The translations under genes and the position numbers were made by a program. A DNA stretch of 64,000 bases. It comes from Clostridiales bacterium (lineage in GTDB: Bacteria; Bacillota; Clostridia; Christensenellales; Borkfalkiaceae). The stretch is taken from NCBI GenBank assembly GCA_022508265.1, contig JAFLVP010000001.1:94363-158362 (forward strand), given 5' to 3'. Positions 52,101-61,100 of this stretch are shown piece after piece. Below the pieces are notes generated by a model that was not told the origin of the DNA, did no database searches, and worked only from the letters and a program-made list of their open reading frames with translations. Position 1 is the stretch's first letter. The number at the start of each line of letters is the position of its first letter.

Positions 52101-55100
52101 CTATGCATGGACGGATAACGGAACTTACGTATTCTACTACGAACCCGGAGTAAAACCCAATGTCAAAGCCGAGATATCAAATAATTCGCTTGGCAATATC
52201 GTAGAAGGCGAAAAGGTAGTCGTTTCTGCTATCGAAGGTCTTAAAGCCGACGTCGGCGAATATCAGCTCGTTGTAGAACCTCTCATCGGAGACCTTGACG
52301 AAGCTGTTTCCGCATCCAACTATACGTTCACAAATTCAAGCCTCTATATCAACATAGTGCGCCAGAAAGTCAATATTACAATTGACAGCAAATCGGCAAC
52401 CTACGGCAAGTCGGCACAGGAAGAAGCTGCTAACCTCACTTGGTCCGCAAACTTGGATATCCCCGAGGATAGCGTAATCCTTTCGACTGCGGCGTACGTT
52501 CCCGGAGGCTACGCTAACGTGGGCTCGTACAACATAGTCCTCGACGGCAGCAGCCCTGTTTACGAAAAGTACGAAGTATCCTATAACACGACTGCTAAAT
52601 TCAGCATCGTTCAAGCTGATATCGAAGTAACGAGAACGAGCTTCAACATTACTTTGAAGCAGACGGCTCAGAAGATTGAATTCTCCGCAGAGGATATCAT
52701 TCTTCAAGGCGCAACGCAGTACAGCAACCTTACAATTACGTATTCGCTTAACGATCAGTACGGCAATTACAAGGAAGGTCCTGTAGAAATACCCAACACA
52801 GTTGGCGTATACACACTGTACTACGCTATAGTTGATAACACCAACAACCACAGAAGCCTCTCTAACAGAAGCATAACCGTCCGTCTTGACCAGATGTTCG
52901 TCAAAGTAACGATGGACGACACCGTTATAGAGATTGAGTACGGCAACGAAGTACTTACGAGCGATGAGCTTCTCGAACTTCTCGACCTCACTATCGAATA
53001 CAACAATACCGTGCTCGAACCCGATAAGGATAAAGCTATCGTAGAGGCAATTCTCAACTCGATTACCGTTAAAATCGTTAAACTGGACGGTTCAACAGTT
53101 GAAGACGGCGAAATACTTGATGCAGGCGAATACAATATCTTAATTAGCGGTGTCTATGTCTCCGAGTCAGACGGCACGTCCGCAAACATCGTATTCGACG
53201 GCACCAACAACGTCAAAGCATACAAAGTCACTCCCAAGACCGTGATCCCCAACTGGAATATGGGCGTCGAAGCGGATAAGGACGGCAAATACTATATCGA
53301 TTTGGGTACTGCGCTTTCGATTCCTACGTTTGACGAGCTAAAAGAAGGACAGTTCGTAGTAACGTACAAGAGAGGAACTGTTGCCCTCACTAACGGCGAG
53401 CACCTCAATCCCGACGCAGGCGAGTACACCGTAACTGTTGACGTCGTTGACGAAAACTACGTACTTGCAGAGGGTTACGGCACTATCATAATCGTTGTAA
53501 ATGTTAAAGAGCTTGCCGTTGATTGGAAACTGTCAGGCGACGACGATTACGAAGTTGTATTCGGAACCGCACTTACGGCTCCTACCGTATCCGACGGCGA
53601 CAAACTTCTTACGGCAGGCGAAGACGCAGATTACTTAGTAACCTACCTCAAAGACGGCGAGGCTTGCTCCGAGGAAGATTACCTCAACCCCGAAGTCGGC
53701 GAATACACCATAACCGTAACGATGCAGAACGCTAACTACACGTTCTCGGACGGCGAACTTTCCGTATCTCTTACCGTAACAGTAGTTGCCAAGGAAGTTG
53801 CTCCCGAGTGGAAACTCGGCGCATCCGAAAACGGCAAGTACTCCGTAGTTTACGGCAACAGCATGTTCGCTCCCACGATTAACGGACTTGTAGCCGGCGA
53901 AGACTACGCGGTAACCTACGAGAAGAACGGCGAAGAATGCGAAGCATCCGAATGCCTCGGCAGACCCGATGTTGCAACCTACACGGTAACCGTAGAACTT
54001 ATCAGCAAGAACTACGTATTCGCAAAGGGCGCAACCACTGCTTCCATCGAAGTAGAGGTAACTCCTCTCGAAGTAACGGTAGAGATCGGCACTTACAACA
54101 TTACATACATTGACAGCGGCTGGAAGACTGCGGAACTCGCAGAAAGACTTGCAGAAATCGTCGATGACGTCTGCGTTGTCAGCGAAAACATCATAGGCGC
54201 TAAACCTGCCGACCTTCTCATCACGCTTTCACTCAAGAACTTCGATGAAGATGCACACACCTCTATGGCAGGATGGTTAGCTCCTTACGACGCAGGCTAC
54301 GTAATCATAGGTACGAGCAGCAATCCTAACTTCAAGGTAACGTTTACCGAAGGTCTCTTACAAGTAGATAAGAAGCAGGTAGACCTTGGTTCTATCTTTG
54401 GAACTTCAAGCTTCAAAGCTACTCGTTCGTCTTTGACAGCTGTAAAATACACGGCTGAAAAAGCGACCGTATTACAGGACAATTACGCTATCGATAACGA
54501 GGGGAACCTCGTTATCGAGTACGGCGTAGCTCTTACCGTACCCCGCCTTGCAGGACTTTCCGCAAGCGAGTACGTTGTAACCTACGTCAAAGACGGCGTC
54601 GAAATCAGCGAGGAGGAATTCCTTCTCTCTGCCGAGGGCGAATACACCCTCTATTTCGACTTGCTCGACGGAACATATTACGAGCTTTCCGACGGATTGA
54701 ACGGAACTAAATTCACGGTCGTTCGCAACGCATCGGAATATGCTGCAAGATCGAGCGAAAACGGTAAAATCGTTGTCAATCCCGACGCTATCGGCTTTGA
54801 AACGCTTATTCCCGACGAGGAAGCGTCCGGTAATTCCTACAACGTAAATGCACGTGCAAGCGAAGTAGGTCTTACCAAGACCTTTGCTTCCGAACCCGTC
54901 GTTTACGGAACCGAGCTTGAAGATCCCGATGATATATGGTCTGAAACGATCGGACTTGTCAGAGGCGAAAACGCCAATGAAGGCGACTATCACATCGTAT
55001 ATAATAAAGACGATAAAGTTATTTCGCATGAAGAATTTTTAAAGTACGGAGCCGGTAAATATACTATTGAGGTATATATTCACGAACCCGAAAACTTTAA

Positions 55101-58100
55101 ACCTTTAGACCCCGAAGACGGTTCTTTCCCTTCGAAGTTCGTCTATACAATGAGCGTCACTAAGCGCACGCTCAGGGTTTCCATTGCCGACAAACAGTAC
55201 ATATACGGCAAGTGGCAGAGCAACGATATCAATAACTGGATTACCTATGTTGATGACATCTATACCGTTGGAGATCCCGCAGAAGAGGAAGGACTCGTAT
55301 ACGAAGATAAAGCAACGGAAGTATTCAAACTTGCAGTCGTATTCGTTGACCGTATAAGAAGCGGCAAGTTCGCAATCAGCGGTGTCGTTTTGGAAGATGA
55401 AGGCTTCAAGGGCGGCAACTACGAAGTTATCTTCACAGGTAGCTGGGATGAAGAAGACGACTACAAGGGCAAGGCAGGTACTCTTACTGTTGAACCCAAT
55501 ACCGACGGACTTCAGGTCGTTTGGGGTCTTGACGAAGATAAGATGACCGCCGACGGCGAATACACCATAACCTACGGCGAAAAGCCCGACGAGCCTCAGC
55601 TTATTCAGGGCGGACCTCTCGACCTTGACCAAGACTACCAGGTTAAGTACGAAGTTTGGAACGGCGATGCGTTCGAAATCTGTGACAAGTCCGAGTACTT
55701 ATCTCCCAAGGCGGGCTTATACAAAGTAACCGTAATAATAATCAACCAAGACATCGCGTTTGCAGGCGGTGCAACCGAACAGAGCATACATGTAACCGTT
55801 GATAAGAAGACCGTATCTCTTGAAAACTTCGACTTAGACCATTTGGAAGTTGAAGACAAGGATTTCGACGGTGGTGTCAATGCAACCGTTAAAACCAAAG
55901 ACGGCGGCGTAACCGTAAATTCCGGCGACATCGCTTATAACGACGAGCTTACCGTAATCCTTACGGGTACGTTCGAATCTAACGAAATCAATCCCGCGGC
56001 AAAAGTAACAGTAGTTGCAACGCTCGGCGGAGATGCAAGCGACAACTACGTACTCGACGGTGATTACACGCTCACAACCACGGCTGCAATCCGCAACAAG
56101 CCTTTATATGTTCCCACGGTAAAGGAAGAGTATGCAGAGGGCGTTGATTATCATCCCAACACCAAACTTGCAGACGTATTGGACAACTACAACCCCGAGA
56201 CTATGAGCGTAACCGTAGACGGCAGTGAACCCAGAATGTCCGAAGACGGCACGGTTCTCATCCCCGGCGTTGGTACGCACACCCTTTCGTTCACGCTCAA
56301 AGGCGAGAACATAACTTGGTACGGTGGTTCAACCGAGGCACAGGAAGTTGAACTTACCGTAAAAGTTGGTAAGGTCGCAAAGCCCACTGCCAAGGCAGAC
56401 GCAGAATACACCTATAACGGACAGGCGCAGACCTTCAAGTTTACAGAGGGTTCGTTTGACGACGTCCTTATGACGGTCGCAGGAAACATTCAGACTGACA
56501 GAGGAACGCACGTTGTTACCGTTTCCCTTATCGACGAGGAAAACCTCGTTTGGGACGACGAAGAGGGCGGCACAGACCCCGTAACGTTCAACTTCGTAAT
56601 CAACGCGCTTGCAATCGTCGTTGAAATTCCCAACGTGACGGACGTAACCTACGGCAACGAGGGCTGGACGCAAGACGGCATAGAGGCAAAGCTTGCCGAG
56701 CTTATTGAAAAATGCAATACCACCCTCGACGACAACGACGAGGATTTCGAGCTTCCCGAGGGCGTAGAGCTTACGGATATAATCGATGGCGTTGGTCTTT
56801 CGAACATATTCAAGCTCATACTCGAAAAGTACGAGTATTCCACGGGCAAATACCTCACTGTCGGCACCTACAAAATCAACGGCGAGGCTTTGAGCCCCGA
56901 AACCTCCAACTTCACTATTACCTTCACGGGTAAGAGCGTTGAAGAAGAGGACGGCACAACCTACGGCACCTTGATTGTAGAAAAGGCAAAAGTTACTATT
57001 GACAACTTCGACAGCGAAAACGTCAAAGTTACCGCCAAGCCCTACGACGGCGAAACGAACGCTACAATCTCTTACGCTCCCGAAACAGTACGCTTAATCG
57101 GCGGAAAGTCGGGCGACAGTATCGGCTTCGAGACGAAGGGCGTATATGACGACAAGACGGCAGGCACGGACAAGGACGTAACCGTAACCGCAACTTTAAC
57201 CGGCGACGACGTAGAAAACTACGAGTTCGGCGAGTTCGAAACGCAGATTACCGTCAAGGGCGCAATTGATAAGAAAGAAGTAAGACTTACCTGGTCTGCG
57301 AAGAACAATAACGCAGAAGACGGAAGCTACAGCTTCACTTATACGGGCAAAGCACCCGAAATCGAAGTAGAAGTCAACGCAGAAGACGTTATCGAAGGCG
57401 ACAAGGTAAATACCGACAATATCGAAGGTCTTGACGAAGCTATCGACGTACAGAGCGCAGCATACGAAGTTACCGTAGCTCTTGCAGGCGCAGACGCAGA
57501 AAACTACGTAATAAAGACCGACGACGAGAAACTGTCGTTCACTATTACCAACGCTGAACTCACGGTAGATGAAAGTGAATACATCTTACCTTACATTGCC
57601 GAAGAGCAGCTCATCGACTTCTATGACAGAGTAAGCGGTGTAAACCTTGAGAATAACAACCTCAAAATCACTTACGCTTACAAGGCAGACGGTAGCACAC
57701 CTGCCGACAACGAGTACAATGACGTACTTCACTTAACTCAAGACGGCGAGTACACCGTTTGGTACAAGGCAACGGCAGACAACCACGACGCAACTTCGGG
57801 TAAGATTAAAGTTATAATAGAAGGTACTCTCTTCTCGCTTACTTTAAAGGAAGGCACCACGGTTGAAATAACCTACGGCGAAGAAGTTCTTTCCTCCGAT
57901 GACATCAAAGCGGCTATCTGGGATAATATTACCATTAGCTCGGAAGACGTAGAAGTAGTAACCGACGAGCATAAGAAAGCTATTAAAGATGCCGTTAAAT
58001 TCAGCGTTATCGGCGCAGACGGCAGAGCAGTTACAGGCAAGGCAAAGGCTGGCAAGTACACCATTTCGGCAAGCGGTCTCTTTGACTACACCGAAGGCAA

Positions 58101-61100
58101 GAAGGCGGCTATCCTGTTCGATTTGAACAGCGAAAACAACAAAGACGCGTTCATTGTCAACAAGCTTGCTATAACCGTTAAGCTTGCAGATCCCGAATAC
58201 ACCTTCGGCGACGTGAAGACCGAAGAGCTCAACGGCAATATTTCCAAGCTCGTTACAATAACCAAGACGGGCGGCGGAGCTGTTGACCTTCCCGACAAGC
58301 AGGACGAAGTATTCTCCTTAACCGTTTCGGTTGACGAGGGCAAGACTGCCGCAAGCGGCTATCTTGCAGTAGGCGAGTACACCGTAAGCGGAGCAAAACT
58401 TGACGAGAACAACTATGAAATAGAATTCGAGCTTGCCAAAGTAACGGTATCGGCTCGCAAGATTGTAGTCGGACTTCAGGACAGCACTATAACTTACGGC
58501 GAAGAGGGCTGGACGCAGACAAATATCGAAACGGCACTTGCAACCCTTCTCGCAAATTGCGATATTACCTCCGGCGACGGCGAATACGAGCTTCCCGAGG
58601 GCATAACCCTTGCGGATATCGTAAAGATTACGTTCGTTGACGATGGCGATTACTCGGGTGCAGACTACCTCAAAGCAGACTCGTACGAAATCAAGGGCGA
58701 GGCTGAAGGCGAGGACAGTGATAACTTTGTAATTACCTTCAAGGGCACGTCCGGAGAATACGCAACACTGACCGTTGATCAGGCTGAAATTACCATTAAT
58801 AATTTCGACGCTTCCAACGTAACGGTCGAAGACAAAATATATAACGGCAAGCTCGATGCAACAGTATCGTGCAAGCCTTCCGTGACCCTCAACGACACCA
58901 AGTCGGGCGACACGGTAAAAATCAGCGCAACCGGTGAATTTGCAGATAAGAACGTAGGCGACGAAAAGAACGTCAACGTAACCGCAATTCTTTCGGGCGA
59001 AGACGCAGAAAACTACAAGCTCGCAGAGGGCGAAGGTAAGCTTACCGTTCAGGGTAAGATTACTCCCAAGGAAGTTGAGCTTGAGTGGACTGCAAAGGAC
59101 AACACCGCAGAAGACGGTTACAGCTTCGTATACACGGGCGAACATCCCGACATCGATGTTGAAATCAAAGAGGGCTTCGCAGAGGACGGCGATAACGTCA
59201 ACACCGACATTATCGTAGGACTTGAAGAGGCTATAAACGCACAGGACGGCGCATACACCGTTACCGTATCTCTTGCAGGCGGCGATGCAGACAACTACGT
59301 AATTAAGAACGGACACGAAACTATCTCGTTCAAGATTACAAAGGCTACTCTTACCGCAACCGAAACAAAGATTACCCTTCCTTACACCGCAGGCGAGCAG
59401 ACTGTAGATTACAGCACGAGAATTAAGGGTGTTAAACTCGAAGACAACAACCTTAAAGTCGTGTACTATCAGGGCGAGCAGGATCCTTCACAGGATAGCG
59501 ACTATTCCGAATCGCTTCCTACGTTCGAGGAAGAGGGCAGCTTCACTGTCTGGTACAAAGCTACGGCAGACAACCACGAGGATAAGTACGGCTCGTTCAC
59601 AGTAAGCGTAGAAGGCAAAGTCTTCACTATCACTATGACGGGCACCGTAGAAATTACCTACGGCGAGAAAGTACCTTCTTCAGACGAGATCAAAGAGATA
59701 ATCTGGAAGAACCTTACTATCAGCACCACGAGCGAAAACGGCGAAAGCCAGAACGCTACCGAGGAGCAGATTGCTAAAATCAAAGCGGCTGTAACCATCA
59801 GCGTAGTCGGCGTTGACAGCGACGAAGACGTTAAGGTTGCAGGCACTAAACTCAGCGCAGGCAAGTACAACCTCGTAGCCGAAGGTATGTTTGACTACGA
59901 AGACGGCAAAAAGGCTGCTATCTCGTTCGCAGAGGACGGCGGCAACAAAGAGGCGTTCGTTGTCAACAAGCTCGCTGTAAAGATTACCGTTGAGGACAAG
60001 AGCAGCACTTTCGGCGATATCGAAGTTGAAGAAATAGACACCGTTCTTTCAGAACTTCTTTCGATGAAAGGCGAAGACAGCGGAGCTCTTACCGTCCTTC
60101 CCGACGAATTGAGCGCAGTATTCACGCTTTCAATCGGCGAATTGGAAGGAAAGAGTAGCGTAGGCGGATATCTTGTAGTCGGCAAGTACACAATAACCGG
60201 TACGATACTCGACAGCGACAACTACGATATCTCGTTCGAAAAGGGTTCAATCGAAAATCTCGGCACTATCTCCGTAGCTGCGGCTAAGATTACCGACGTT
60301 CAGATTACGGGATATAACGACGAATACGACGGCACGGCTCATAGCGTAGTCGAAGGCGAACCCACCGCAACTTTGGTAGACGGCACCGCTGAATGGACCT
60401 ATTCGTTCGATAATGACGACTATCAGTCGGAACTTACCTATACCGACGTTTGTGAGGCAAAGACAGTTTACTTCCATATCGAAGCAGACAATCACGAAAC
60501 TTACGAGGGTACGTTCACTATAACAATTACCGCTAAAGCGCTTACGGTAACCATCAAGGATAAGAAAATTACCTACGGCGAATGGACGGCAGAGAATGCA
60601 AACGGCAACATTAAGGGAGACAGCTCTCTTTACACCGTAGAAGGACTTGCAGGCACCGACAGCGCAGAAGACATCTTCAGTCTTGCAATCGATCAGGTAA
60701 CAAAGCTCAACGCAGGCAAGTACGCAATCAAGGGCGTTCTCAACGAGGACGGCGACAAGGTCGGCAACTACGCCGTGACCTTCGCGGGAGCTTGGGCTGA
60801 AACCGACGAAAACCAGGGCAAGGCAGGTATTCTTACCGTCGAGCAGAAGGAAGTTAAGCTCAGCGGCGTAACCGTAGAGGATAAGACCTACGACGGTACG
60901 ACTGACGCAACCATTACAAGCAACGGCACGCTTGACGGCAAAGTTACAGGCGACGACCTCAGCTATTCCTTGGACGGCTCGGCGTTTGCAGACAAGAACG
61001 CATCCGTTGAAGCTAAAACTGTCAACCTGAAAGTAACTCTTATGGGCGAAGACGCAGAAAACTACAAGTTCGCAAACGACAGCCAGACGACGGCAACCGC

